Positions 1 to 8,025 of a stretch of DNA of 64,000 bases are shown in pieces. The number at the start of each line of letters is the position of its first letter. The first letter of the stretch is position 1. Origin of the DNA: SIG351 sp045627045 (GTDB taxonomy: Bacteria > Bacillota > Clostridia > HGM11327); contig JAZQMY010000056.1 of assembly GCA_045627045.1 (NCBI GenBank), forward strand, positions 51,369 through 115,368, written 5' to 3'. The notes beneath the pieces are model-generated. The model saw only the letters and a list, made by a program, of their open reading frames with translations. It did not search any database and was not told where the DNA came from. The translations under genes were made by a program, and so were the position numbers.

Positions 1-237
1 GGCGACGCCAATGAGAATCCCGACGGAAGCTCGGTTCACAGCAACAACGTAATCGGCAAACCGATCTTCACAATTCCGTATCTCGGATACGTTTCGAATT
101 TTATTTCGAATCCTCCGGGAATGTACCTCGCAATAGGCGCAGGTGCAATATTGATAATACTGGTTTTCCTTCCCGATCTTTTCAAAGAAGAAGAGGATAA
201 AGACGATGTCAGGGGAAAACATGAAAAAGTCGATTAA
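1..237 (+). CDS. Signal peptidase I, SipW-like, C-terminal part (cut by window edge)
   Basis: Only the last 78 codons are present; the frame is open from base 1 and stops at 235-237. The fragment begins with GDAN followed by an acidic Asn-rich stretch, which matches the last conserved box of ER/SipW-type signal peptidase I. It then has IGKPIF..IPYLGYVSNF, one hydrophobic segment at fragment residues 41-60 and a charged cytoplasmic tail. SipW-type peptidases remove the N-terminal signals of TasA/CalY-like proteins, and four such proteins follow directly downstream, beginning 38 bp after the stop. The catalytic Ser and its general base lie outside the window, so the call rests on the C-terminal box, the terminal membrane anchor and the neighbours. 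Confidence 0.72.
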   Translation, partial: GDANENPDGSSVHSNNVIGKPIFTIPYLGYVSNFISNPPGMYLAIGAGAILIILVFLPDLFKEEEDKDDVRGKHEKVD

Positions 238-275
238 ATCGAATGATTTCAGAATAAATTAAGGAGGTTTTTGTT

Positions 276-935
276 ATGAAGACAAGAACAAAGACATTGC
301 TTCTGCTTGTTTGCGCTGTACTGCTTGTTGCCACATCTGTAATGGGCACACTTGCTTACCTCACATCAAAGACAGAAGAAGTAAAGAACACATTCACAAT
401 TGGTAAAGTTGCAATCACTCTCGACGAAACAAAAGTCGGAGAAGACGGCAGAATCCCGAAAGATGACAATAACACACAGATAATCGAAAAGGTTACTGCT
501 AACGAATACCACATCATTCCGGGCAAGACTTTCGACAAGGATCCTACAATCCATGTTGATGAGAAGAGCGAAGACTGCTGGGTATTTGCAAAGATTATTG
601 TAAACAACAAGGCTGATCTTGATGCTATTTTTGCAAAGTACTCTCTCAAAATTGGTGATGTTGTAGGCGGTATCAATTCAAATCTTGACGTTATTACTGA
701 CGGCAAGGCAAACAGCGATACAAGGGAATACCTCGTTGCTGTAAAGAGTATCTGCAAAGCTAAGGACGAAATCAAGATTTTTGAGACGATCACTATCCCC
801 GGAGACCTCACAAACGAAGAAATCGAGTCTCTTTCTGATCTTGAGATTGACATATCTGCTTATGCTATCCAGGCTGAGGGATTTGATGATTACACTGCTG
901 CATGGACAGCTCTTGAAGCACAGATGACAAAGTAA
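276..935 (+). CDS. SipW-dependent TasA/CalY-like secreted protein 1
   Basis: A 219-residue protein with a SipW-type signal. Two basic clusters are followed by a hydrophobic core (about residues 7-23), then GTLAYLTSKTEEVKNTFTIG, with likely cleavage near residue 28. The mature part is an acidic beta-rich domain containing IPGKTFDKDPTI and ending in SAYAIQAEGF, a pattern shared with the next paralogues. TasA/camelysin-like proteins form extracellular fibres or surface layers in Bacillus and Clostridium; here that role is inferred. The start is fixed by a full AAGGAGG site at 261-267. The gene follows the peptidase fragment by 38 bp, so it was probably transcribed with it. The closest relative in the window is the next gene. 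Confidence 0.78.
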   Translation: MKTRTKTLLLLVCAVLLVATSVMGTLAYLTSKTEEVKNTFTIGKVAITLDETKVGEDGRIPKDDNNTQIIEKVTANEYHIIPGKTFDKDPTIHVDEKSEDCWVFAKIIVNNKADLDAIFAKYSLKIGDVVGGINSNLDVITDGKANSDTREYLVAVKSICKAKDEIKIFETITIPGDLTNEEIESLSDLEIDISAYAIQAEGFDDYTAAWTALEAQMTK

Positions 936-984
936 TAAAGTCACATTCGTGATTTTATATAAATTAGAAACGGAGAATTAAAAA

Positions 985-1515
985 ATGAAGAAAAAGATTT
1001 TGGCAGTTGTAATTGCCGCTGTTCTTGTTCTAGGCTGCTGCATCGGCGGAACGATTGCTTGGTTGATCGACAAAACAGAAAACGTTGTGAACACATTCAC
1101 ACCGAGTGATATCAACATCGAGCTTACTGAGTCAAATAACCTTGATCTTAAGATGGTTCCGGGCAAGGAACTCGTCAAGGATCCTAAGGTTACAGTAAAG
1201 GCTAACTCAGAAAAATGCTGGGTATTCGTTAAGGTAGAGAAGGGCAATAATCCCGACTACTTCCTTACATACGCTATTGCTGAAGGATGGACAGAGCTTG
1301 AAACGGGCGTTTACTATCGCGAAGTTTCTTCCTCAACTTCTGATCAGGTATTCAGCGTACTCGAGGATGATAAGGTTACAGTTAAGTCAGAAGTAACAAA
1401 GGCTGATCTTACAGCACAGAACTTTGAAAAACCTACACTTACATTCAAGGCTTATGCCATCCAGAAGGAAGGCTTCGAAACAGCAGCTGCTGCTTGGGCA
1501 GAAGCTAAAAAGTAA
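985..1515 (+). CDS. SipW-dependent TasA/CalY-like secreted protein 2
   Basis: A 176-residue paralogue of the preceding gene. The signal starts MKKK, continues with a Val/Ala/Leu-rich core, then GGTIAWLIDKTENVVNTFTP, the SipW-type cleavage context. It shares the MVPGKELVKDPKVTVKANSEKCWVFVKVE block and the C-terminal KAYAIQKEGFETA block with protein 1, so the pair looks like a duplication with loss of an internal segment in this copy. It lies 49 bp downstream of protein 1 with no terminator between. Probable role: a structural or accessory subunit of an extracellular fibre or surface layer (inference from family). Confidence 0.76.
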   Translation: MKKKILAVVIAAVLVLGCCIGGTIAWLIDKTENVVNTFTPSDINIELTESNNLDLKMVPGKELVKDPKVTVKANSEKCWVFVKVEKGNNPDYFLTYAIAEGWTELETGVYYREVSSSTSDQVFSVLEDDKVTVKSEVTKADLTAQNFEKPTLTFKAYAIQKEGFETAAAAWAEAKK

Positions 1516-1563
1516 TTCAATACAATTGAATAATTAATATTATTAAAAAGGAGATAATCTCAA

Positions 1564-2367
1564 ATGAAAAAGAAAATTATCACACTCGCTCTCGTAGCAG
1601 TTATTGCTCTTGCAGCAATTACCGGTGCATCTCTCGCTTACTTCACAGATAAAGACGAGATGACAAACACATTCACAATGGGCAACGTTGACATCACTCT
1701 CAAAGAGTATGGTAAGAACACAGACGGCGAAATCGCTCCGTTCAGTGATTCTGTAAATGAGCTTATCCCGGGCATTTCTGTTCAGAAGATTGCCACAATC
1801 ACAAACACAGGCAAGAACGATGCTTATGTATGGGCAGAAATCCTTGTTCCTAAGGCTCTCGTTTCAGCTCTTGCTCCGGCAAATGAAACAGACAGCGCTC
1901 TCCATTACAATACATACGGCGCTTTCGCAACAGAATACTTTGGCAGATATCAGCAGACTCCTGTTAACGACGGTATCCTCGTTAACGGTGCTATCAGCAT
2001 TGACACAAACTGCGAATACGTTGACGTAGCAGAAGAGAACACATGGTCAAACCCTGTTGTTGCAGGTGAAGTAACAGTTGAAGACGTTGAATATGTTGTA
2101 TTCCTCACAAAGATGCAGAGCATCCTTCCTGTAGGCAAGACAACACTTCCTTTCCTCCGCGGCGTTTACATGGACAACGATGTTGATGCAGCAAGAGATG
2201 AGAGCGGCGCAATCATCGAAGGCACATATGTAATTCCTCAGCAGACAGCTAACGGCGTTGAGTTCGTTAACTACGACGGTTCTTGGGATGTAATCGTAAG
2301 AGCATATGCTATCCAGTCAGCCGGCTTTGATACGGTTGATGATGCTTACGCTGCATACAACAAATAA
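1564..2367 (+). CDS. SipW-dependent TasA/CalY-like secreted protein 3
   Basis: A 267-residue secreted protein, the longest of the four. The signal is MKKK, an Ala/Leu/Val core and then GASLAYFTDKDEMTNTFTMG. The first part of the mature chain (VDITLKEYGKN..LIPGISVQKIATITNTGKNDAYVWAEI) is the typical TasA/camelysin beta-sandwich start, and the chain again ends in VRAYAIQSAGFDTV. A central region of about 100 residues is not obviously shared with paralogues 1 and 2. An AAAAGGAGA site lies just upstream of the ATG. Two back-to-back perfect hairpins follow the gene, so transcription may drop here before the fourth paralogue. Confidence 0.78.
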   Translation: MKKKIITLALVAVIALAAITGASLAYFTDKDEMTNTFTMGNVDITLKEYGKNTDGEIAPFSDSVNELIPGISVQKIATITNTGKNDAYVWAEILVPKALVSALAPANETDSALHYNTYGAFATEYFGRYQQTPVNDGILVNGAISIDTNCEYVDVAEENTWSNPVVAGEVTVEDVEYVVFLTKMQSILPVGKTTLPFLRGVYMDNDVDAARDESGAIIEGTYVIPQQTANGVEFVNYDGSWDVIVRAYAIQSAGFDTVDDAYAAYNK

Positions 2368-2381
2368 GACTGATAAACAAT

Positions 2382-2401
2382 CTCCCTGCTTTTGCAGGGA
2401 G
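2382..2401 (+). terminator. Perfect GC-rich hairpin after TasA-like gene 3
   Basis: CTCCCTGC (2382-2389), loop TTTT, GCAGGGAG (2394-2401): an 8-bp perfect stem with a tetraloop, 15 bp after the stop codon. No U-run follows, so it may be a 3' stabilising or processing hairpin instead of a terminator. A second hairpin begins on the next base. Confidence 0.5.
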
Positions 2402-2442
2402 GTAAACAAAAGCGCTATTGGCTTAATAACGCTTTTGTTTAC
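2402..2442 (+). terminator. Second, 13-bp perfect hairpin between TasA-like genes 3 and 4
   Basis: GTAAACAAAAGCG (2402-2414) pairs perfectly with CGCTTTTGTTTAC (2430-2442) around a 15-nt loop. The 3' arm is T-rich. It directly abuts the first hairpin and lies 34 bp before the next start codon. It could act as a partial terminator, giving unequal amounts of the paralogues on either side. Confidence 0.45.
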
Positions 2443-2476
2443 AAAAATAAGTATTTTATTGAATGGAGAAAATTCT

Positions 2477-3043
2477 ATGAAAAAGAAAATATTGATCGCA
2501 GCACTGATTGTTTGCCTTCTTGCTGTTGCAGCATACGGTACTCTTGCGTACTTCACGTCAGAGGACACAACAGAGAATATCATCAAGTCAGGCAACCTCA
2601 AGGTAAAGCTCATCGAAACCGAAATCGACGATAATGGCGAGGAAATCCCGTACGTAAATGAGAAAATCGGTATTATGCCCGGAACGACGATATCAAAGAT
2701 AGTCAAGGCAGAGAACGTAGGTAGACATGACGCTTATGTTCGTATCAGACTTACAAACGTTATTACTCTTGCAGACGGCACAGAGGATAATGACGAGAAC
2801 GGCTACGTTAAGTATTCAATCGACGAGGAAAACTGGACATATGCTGACGGCTGGTACTATTATAATACTGCTCTTGAGGCAGGCAAGACTTCCGAAGCTC
2901 TCCTTTCCGAAGTAATTTTCTCAATTGAAACAGATAACTTATATCAGGACAGCGTTCTCTCGATCAATGTTGAGCTTCAGGCAGTTCAGGTTCAGAACAA
3001 CGGAGCTGACGTATTTGAAGCCGCAGGCTGGCCGGCAGTCTGA
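2477..3043 (+). CDS. SipW-dependent TasA/CalY-like secreted protein 4
   Basis: A 188-residue protein. The reading frame is open further upstream, but the ATG at 2477 is chosen because it gives a proper signal: MKKKILIAALIV, a hydrophobic core, then YGTLAYFTSEDTTENIIKSG. It is preceded by GGAGAAA. The mature part has IGIMPGTTISKIVKAENVGRHDAYVRIRL, the same beta-domain core as protein 3, and lacks the YAIQ..GF ending of the other three, finishing with VQVQNNGADVFEAAGWP. It is separated from protein 3 by two hairpins and is followed 28 bp later by the membrane-anchored surface protein. Inferred role: a minor fibre subunit or assembly factor. Confidence 0.77.
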   Translation: MKKKILIAALIVCLLAVAAYGTLAYFTSEDTTENIIKSGNLKVKLIETEIDDNGEEIPYVNEKIGIMPGTTISKIVKAENVGRHDAYVRIRLTNVITLADGTEDNDENGYVKYSIDEENWTYADGWYYYNTALEAGKTSEALLSEVIFSIETDNLYQDSVLSINVELQAVQVQNNGADVFEAAGWPAV

Positions 3044-3071
3044 TTTATTCAAAACAGGAGGTTAATGCTTA

Positions 3072-3707
3072 ATGAACAGGACTAAAAAGTCAGTTCTCAG
3101 CATTGTACTTGTATTCGTATTCATGTTTATGATGTCTGCGATTGCATTTGCTGAGACAAACGTTACATATGACGGAGATGCACAGCATTTCGTTTTTGCT
3201 CCGGAAAATCTTTTTGAGAACTTTGATGACGTAATGCCGGGTGATGTGATTTCACAGGAAATCAAAATCAACAACAAAGCTTCCAATAAGGTTGATGTTA
3301 AGGTTTACCTTAAATGCGAGCCGATCGACAGTGAATATGCGGATTTCCTTTCAAATCTTCATCTTACCGTAACTCAGGTAGGAAAGTCAAAGCATTTTGA
3401 TGCTCCTGCAGACCAGACGGACGGACTTACTGATTTTGCATATCTCGGCACGATCACATCCGGCGGAAAAGAAACGCTGATGGTAACTCTTGAGGTACCT
3501 ATCGATCTTCCGAACGAGTTTCAGGATTCGTTTGGCAAGGTAAGCTGGACATTCAAGGTCGAAGAGCTTGAAAACGAAGCGCCTATAACAGGTGAAAACA
3601 ATTTGATTTATATCCTTTGCGGAGTATGTGTTCTTGCGGCTGCATTGCTTGTAGTATTCATCATTCTTCGCAAAAAGGACAAAGAAAATGACAAAAAGAC
3701 TGATTGA
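3072..3707 (+). CDS. Surface protein with signal peptide and C-terminal membrane anchor
   Basis: A 211-residue protein with an ordinary (not SipW-like) signal, MNRTKK, a Val/Phe/Met core and ending AIAFA near residue 26. The mature beta-rich domain contains FAPENLFENFDDVMPGD and INNKASNKVDVKVYLK, resembling TasA-type domains that decorate Clostridia fibres. Near the C-terminus APITGEN precedes a hydrophobic stretch and RKKDKENDKK. This has the architecture of a sortase signal, but the usual LPxTG is replaced by APITG, so it may simply be a membrane anchor. As the last gene of the SipW cluster it is a candidate cell-surface base for the fibre. A strong terminator follows. Confidence 0.68.
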   Translation: MNRTKKSVLSIVLVFVFMFMMSAIAFAETNVTYDGDAQHFVFAPENLFENFDDVMPGDVISQEIKINNKASNKVDVKVYLKCEPIDSEYADFLSNLHLTVTQVGKSKHFDAPADQTDGLTDFAYLGTITSGGKETLMVTLEVPIDLPNEFQDSFGKVSWTFKVEELENEAPITGENNLIYILCGVCVLAAALLVVFIILRKKDKENDKKTD

Positions 3708-3715
3708 TACAATGA

Positions 3716-3747
3716 AGCTCTGATTATTCAGGGCTTTTTGTTTTTTG
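3716..3747 (+). terminator. Rho-independent terminator of the SipW/TasA cluster
   Basis: Stem AGCTCTGA (3716-3723) / TCAGGGCT (3728-3735, one G-T pair), loop TTAT, then a T-rich tail to 3747. It lies 9 bp after the surface protein stop codon. Confidence 0.85.
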
Positions 3748-3773
3748 TGTTTAATTTTATTATAATTTTGTGC

Positions 3774-3802
3774 TTGAAAAATAAACTGTTATATGGTAAA
3801 AT
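3774..3802 (+). promoter_or_regulatory. Sigma-A type promoter for the glycosidase-like gene
   Basis: TTGAAA at 3774-3779, 17-bp spacer, TAAAAT at 3797-3802. Transcription would begin near 3809, so the in-frame ATG at 3793 lies upstream of the transcript and the ATG at 3835 is the real start. Confidence 0.7.
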
Positions 3803-3834
3803 TAACATGTTATTTTTTGAAATCCGGAGGGAAT

Positions 3835-5832
3835 ATGGGTATCAGAGTTAATAATAACGGTTTTGAATATGCCGAAAAAGAACTATTGAAGTTTATATCA
3901 TGCTATGAAGTACCTGAGCATTTTGATAATAAGACGGTCACTCTTTCAGTTGAAGATACAACAGAGGATTTTTGCTTCGGTGTTAGACCGGGCGATAACG
4001 GAATCATAATTTACGGCGGAAGCAGGTCAGCAGTGCTTTGCGGCGTGTACAAAGCGCTCGAAGCAGGCGGAATCAGATTCGGTCTCGGGGAACAGGTGAG
4101 ACCGGAGACGTTTGACTTCGAAGCATTCTTCGGACTGAATGTTTTTGTGCATCCGAAGGTAAGAAACAGAGGAATCAGACAGCATATCAATTTTACTATG
4201 GACATCTCTTCCTATGCGCTTGCCGAAGCTGAAGAATACATAAGGGATCTTGCGAGACTCAAGTTCAATGCGATAACCTTTCACAGTTATAACACGATGT
4301 GGACAAATTGCGAAGAGAACGGATATATAGGCAGATTTTTCTATAATATAGAGAACACTGTTCCGAAGGTCGACCTTGCAAATCCTGTAAACAATAAAAA
4401 ATACTATTGCATTCCCGAAATTGAGGATGTTTTTGAAGACGATGCAAAGAGAAGCGAAGCGGCACATAATTGGCTTTCAGAGGTAATGAAAACCGCAAAG
4501 GAATGCATGATGAAGGTAACGCTTTCGGTTGAAATTCCTTTTACTTCGGATGGTTCGGATAAGGAAAAGTACGTTTCATTTCTCAGAAGAACGTGCAGTG
4601 ATTATCCTATGATAGATGTACTTGAGCTAATCAGCCATGAAACCGGCGGTAGCTGCGGGGATCGCTTCGATGAAAAAGAGGGTACAAAATGGGCTGTTGA
4701 TCTTCTTTCGGATAAGATCCTTTCCGACAACGGAAAGCCTGAATATATAGGCGAGAAGTATTCGAATGACCTTTGCGATGAGCTTGATCACCTGAAGAGA
4801 CATCTTATTGCATACTCTCTTAAAGATGAGTGGGCAAAGGGCCTTGAAAAGGTGCCTGAAATCAGAATGGGCTTTTATTCAGTGATAGGCGACACGAACA
4901 AAATCCTGAGACCTATTCACAATAAGGTAGTTCCGGAGGGCGTAAAGAAATGCTGGCTTCCTGCACACTCCTCAATGTATGTTGCCGATGCGCTGAAATC
5001 AGCAGGCTTCAATGACAAGGACTTTGCCGATACAATGATTTATTCGTGGGCAGAGTTTGACGGAAGCATGTATGTGACTCAGGTCGAGACAAAGGGAATA
5101 GAAAAGCTTATCAGCCTGTCCAAAACGAGGGATATGTACGGAATTTGTCTCAATCATTGGAGAAACGCAGAGAACAGACTCACTATTGAGTATGCATCAG
5201 AAGCATTTATCCGTCCTGTGAGCGAGGTTAAGTATTTCTTTGAATTTGCAGAGAAGTACGGCATCAGAAGGAAGGCTGAATTTGCTTCGGCAATGAACAG
5301 ACTTTCTATTCTCGATCTTTTCACAAGGGATGAGCTCTTCAATGTAGGCTTCTGCCATCTCGGATGCTGGACACCGTGGCAGGGAGTATCCTACGCAACA
5401 AGATTCGATGAAAAGAAGCTTGTATGGGCAGGAAATGAGTTCAAGGAGCTTTCGGAAAGCTTCGGAAAGCTTGTAAACGACGATAACCTTAAGTCAGGCA
5501 ATAATTTCCTTACATTGATGGAGAACAGATGCAAGACAAGCTTCATTCATATTCAGTGCTTCCGTTCGCTCTATCCTGTAAAGGATATGAAGCCGACGGA
5601 TGATCCCGAAGAAAGGGAAATTATTAAGAATGCTTTTGCAAAAGCAAGACAATATGCCCTTGAATATCTTTATACATATTCAGAACTTATGCCGGACAGA
5701 GGAGCAGAGGGACTTGTAACAAGTTATAATCAGGTAGTTTTGAATTACCTTGATATAAAAGAAGAATATTATTTAGGAAAAGAGACAGAAAATCAGAAAT
5801 CAGAAGATGAGGAACCACCGCTTCCGGTATGA
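3835..5832 (+). CDS. Putative intracellular glycoside-hydrolase-like protein
   Basis: A 665-residue soluble protein without a signal peptide. The start at 3835 has a CCGGAGGG site and agrees with the promoter position. The first 100 residues (IIIYGGSRSAVLCGVYKALE, IRFGLGEQVRPE) resemble the small alpha/beta domain that precedes the catalytic barrel in GH20 and GH67 enzymes. The following part (RNRGIRQH.., LARLKFNAITFHSYN) fits the first strand of a TIM barrel. I cannot assign a family or catalytic acids with confidence. It lies 22 bp upstream of a permease and ahead of phosphodiesterase genes, which suggests breakdown of an imported sugar or glyco-phosphodiester (inference). Confidence 0.5.
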   Translation: MGIRVNNNGFEYAEKELLKFISCYEVPEHFDNKTVTLSVEDTTEDFCFGVRPGDNGIIIYGGSRSAVLCGVYKALEAGGIRFGLGEQVRPETFDFEAFFGLNVFVHPKVRNRGIRQHINFTMDISSYALAEAEEYIRDLARLKFNAITFHSYNTMWTNCEENGYIGRFFYNIENTVPKVDLANPVNNKKYYCIPEIEDVFEDDAKRSEAAHNWLSEVMKTAKECMMKVTLSVEIPFTSDGSDKEKYVSFLRRTCSDYPMIDVLELISHETGGSCGDRFDEKEGTKWAVDLLSDKILSDNGKPEYIGEKYSNDLCDELDHLKRHLIAYSLKDEWAKGLEKVPEIRMGFYSVIGDTNKILRPIHNKVVPEGVKKCWLPAHSSMYVADALKSAGFNDKDFADTMIYSWAEFDGSMYVTQVETKGIEKLISLSKTRDMYGICLNHWRNAENRLTIEYASEAFIRPVSEVKYFFEFAEKYGIRRKAEFASAMNRLSILDLFTRDELFNVGFCHLGCWTPWQGVSYATRFDEKKLVWAGNEFKELSESFGKLVNDDNLKSGNNFLTLMENRCKTSFIHIQCFRSLYPVKDMKPTDDPEEREIIKNAFAKARQYALEYLYTYSELMPDRGAEGLVTSYNQVVLNYLDIKEEYYLGKETENQKSEDEEPPLPV

Positions 5833-5854
5833 TTTTCAAAAATGGTGATAGAAA

Positions 5855-7108
5855 ATGAATCAGATGACAAGAAAAAACAAGATTTTGATCTGCCTTGCGG
5901 GATGCATTGTATATTTTACGAGTTATCTCACACGCTACGGATTTAATGCTCTTTTAAACCAGATTATTACATCAGGGACATTACCGAAAACGATAACGGC
6001 AGGCATTTCAACCGGTGCTTTTATCACATACGGTCTTGGTCAGATAGTAATGGGAATGATCTCAGACAGATTTGATCCCAAGAAAATGATTGTTCTCGGA
6101 CTTTCCGGAACAGCAATCTGTAATCTCGGAATGTTCTTTATCCAAAAGCCGATTGTGCTTGCGGTAATATGGTGTGTCAACGGATGCTTCCAGGCGATGC
6201 TTTGGCCTCCGCTTGTAAGAATAATGGCGGAGCTGTATGATTCTCACGGCTATAAGAAGTCAATTGAATACATATCTTATGCAAGTGCTTTAGGCAAAAT
6301 GTCCGTTTATGTTCTTGCTGCATTCTTTATTTTTATTGGTCTTTGGAGATCCACTTTTATCTTCACCGCGGGAGTGGCAATAATAGCAGCCATTATCTGG
6401 ATAAGGCTTATGAATACTGTGCCTGAAGCAAGGGCATGTGGAAAATCAGATATTGCATCAGATAATGAGGACAAAAAGGAAAACGATAAACATGAAAGCA
6501 AAAAAGCGCAGCCTTTCCCCAAAAAGCTTCTTATTATGTTTGTGATCCCGGTAGGTGCGGCTATTATAGTGCAGGGAATGCTGAGAGAAGGTATTTCAAC
6601 GTGGATGCCGAGCTATATGACAGAGGTTCTCGGACTTGAACCGTCGCAATCTGCGATAGTATCAATAATCCTTCCTGTTTTTTCACTCCTTGGAATAAAA
6701 CTTTCTGCTATTCTGATAAAAAAGATGACGGAGTTGAGAGCGGCATGGATAATGTTCGGAATCACGACTATTCTTTGCGGCACAATGGTTTTTGCAACCG
6801 GAAGAAGCACGATAGCTATGGCAGCACTTATGGCTTGCTCTGCAGGTTGTGTTGATTGTATCAATACTCTCCTTATTAACTATCTACCGAGCAGATTCGT
6901 CAAGCTGGGCAGAGCTGCAGGTACTGCAGGTCTTTTCAATGCATTCACATATGTCGGAAGTGCAGCATCTATTTACGGGGTTGCAGTTGTTTCGGATGCT
7001 TTCGGCTGGACCACGACCCTGATTGTATGGAGTGTGGCATCCATTATTGGTATGGCAGTAACATTTGTACTTAATGCAACAAAGACAGATGTAAAATTTT
7101 TTGATTAA
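5855..7108 (+). CDS. MFS permease, organophosphate:phosphate antiporter-like
   Basis: A 417-residue polytopic protein with about 12 hydrophobic segments and a long charged cytoplasmic loop in the middle (about residues 200-235, DNEDKKENDKHESKK). The N-terminal region has YFTSYLTRYGFNALL and the MFS loop motif GMISDRFDPKKM, as in the GlpT/UhpC-type sugar-phosphate antiporters. It likely imports or exchanges a phosphorylated sugar or glycerophosphodiester. It starts 22 bp after the glycosidase-like gene with a weak GGTGAT site, so the two are probably cotranscribed. The next gene has its own promoter. Substrate identity is inference from the phosphodiesterases downstream. Confidence 0.75.
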   Translation: MNQMTRKNKILICLAGCIVYFTSYLTRYGFNALLNQIITSGTLPKTITAGISTGAFITYGLGQIVMGMISDRFDPKKMIVLGLSGTAICNLGMFFIQKPIVLAVIWCVNGCFQAMLWPPLVRIMAELYDSHGYKKSIEYISYASALGKMSVYVLAAFFIFIGLWRSTFIFTAGVAIIAAIIWIRLMNTVPEARACGKSDIASDNEDKKENDKHESKKAQPFPKKLLIMFVIPVGAAIIVQGMLREGISTWMPSYMTEVLGLEPSQSAIVSIILPVFSLLGIKLSAILIKKMTELRAAWIMFGITTILCGTMVFATGRSTIAMAALMACSAGCVDCINTLLINYLPSRFVKLGRAAGTAGLFNAFTYVGSAASIYGVAVVSDAFGWTTTLIVWSVASIIGMAVTFVLNATKTDVKFFD

Positions 7109-7124
7109 TAAAAAATATCCGCGA

Positions 7125-7153
7125 TTGACATATAATGTGAATTGGAATATAAT
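7125..7153 (+). promoter_or_regulatory. Consensus sigma-A promoter for the phosphodiesterase operon
   Basis: Exact TTGACA (7125-7130), 17-bp spacer, exact TATAAT (7148-7153), 54 bp before the ATG at 7207, which also has a GAAAGG site. Confidence 0.85.
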
Positions 7154-7206
7154 TATTAATAGGCAAAGCCTTGAACATTTTTTGAACTTTTGAAAGGTAT
7201 AATTTT

Positions 7207-8022
7207 ATGGAAAGAAAATATAAGAGAGTAATATTGCTCGGTGTTGACGGAGCAGGTATTTTTTTCAGACAGGCAAGCACGCCGTTTATAGATAAGATAA
7301 TGGAGAATGGATCTCAAACGTATGATGGACTTACCGCTCTTCCGACAATAAGCGGTGAATGCTGGGGAGCGATGCTTCATGGTGTTGATCCGGAGGTACA
7401 CAAACTCACAAATTCTATTGTTTCATCACAGAAATATGACCAAAACTCACCGTATCCTTCATTCTTCAGAGTAATCAGAGAGAATTATCCTGATGCAGTG
7501 CTTGCTTCATTCAGCTGTTGGAGCCCGATTAATTTCGGAATAATTGAGGACAATCTAGGAGTATATATGGATTCTGCCGAAGATGGAGAACTTACTGAAA
7601 AGATTATTGATTACATCAATAAAAATGACTTTGATACGATGTTTGTTCAGTTCGACAGCGTTGATGGCGCAGGACATAGATTCGGCTACGGAGACGAGAA
7701 GTATCTTGAACAGCTTTCGCTTGTTGACAGCTACATAGGAAGGATTGCAGAGACCCTCAAAGCACGCGGTATGTATGAAGATTCACTCATCATAGTTACG
7801 GCAGACCATGGCGGTACTGTTTTCCATGGCCATGGCGGCGATACTCCGGAGGAAAAGACAATCTATATCGGCGTATGCGGAAAGAACGTAAAGAAGGGCG
7901 TTATGGCAAACGGAGAACAGGTTTCGGTCAAGGCTATTCCGGCAATAGTTCTTTATGCTATGGGCCTTGAAGTTCCAAAGACGTGGACAGGAAAGGTTCC
8001 GGAAGGCATTTTTGAGGACTGA
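7207..8022 (+). CDS. Type I phosphodiesterase / nucleotide pyrophosphatase family protein
   Basis: A 271-residue cytoplasmic member of the alkaline phosphatase superfamily. The metal and nucleophile pattern is visible: D14 in LLGVDGAG, likely nucleophile S49 in LPTISGECWG, D153 and H157 in SVDGAGHRFG, D200-H201 in TADHGG and H209 in GHGGD. The family hydrolyses phosphodiesters or phosphate monoesters using two metal ions. It lacks a signal peptide or membrane segment and stops 3 bp before a longer paralogue. With the upstream organophosphate-type permease it probably acts on an imported phosphodiester; the natural substrate cannot be read from the sequence. Confidence 0.85.
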   Translation: MERKYKRVILLGVDGAGIFFRQASTPFIDKIMENGSQTYDGLTALPTISGECWGAMLHGVDPEVHKLTNSIVSSQKYDQNSPYPSFFRVIRENYPDAVLASFSCWSPINFGIIEDNLGVYMDSAEDGELTEKIIDYINKNDFDTMFVQFDSVDGAGHRFGYGDEKYLEQLSLVDSYIGRIAETLKARGMYEDSLIIVTADHGGTVFHGHGGDTPEEKTIYIGVCGKNVKKGVMANGEQVSVKAIPAIVLYAMGLEVPKTWTGKVPEGIFED

Positions 8023-8025
8023 TGG

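Noticed and set aside
2306..2476. Longer N-terminus for TasA-like protein 4
   Set aside because: The extension would translate through both hairpins, has no ribosome site and would destroy the signal peptide at the N-terminus.
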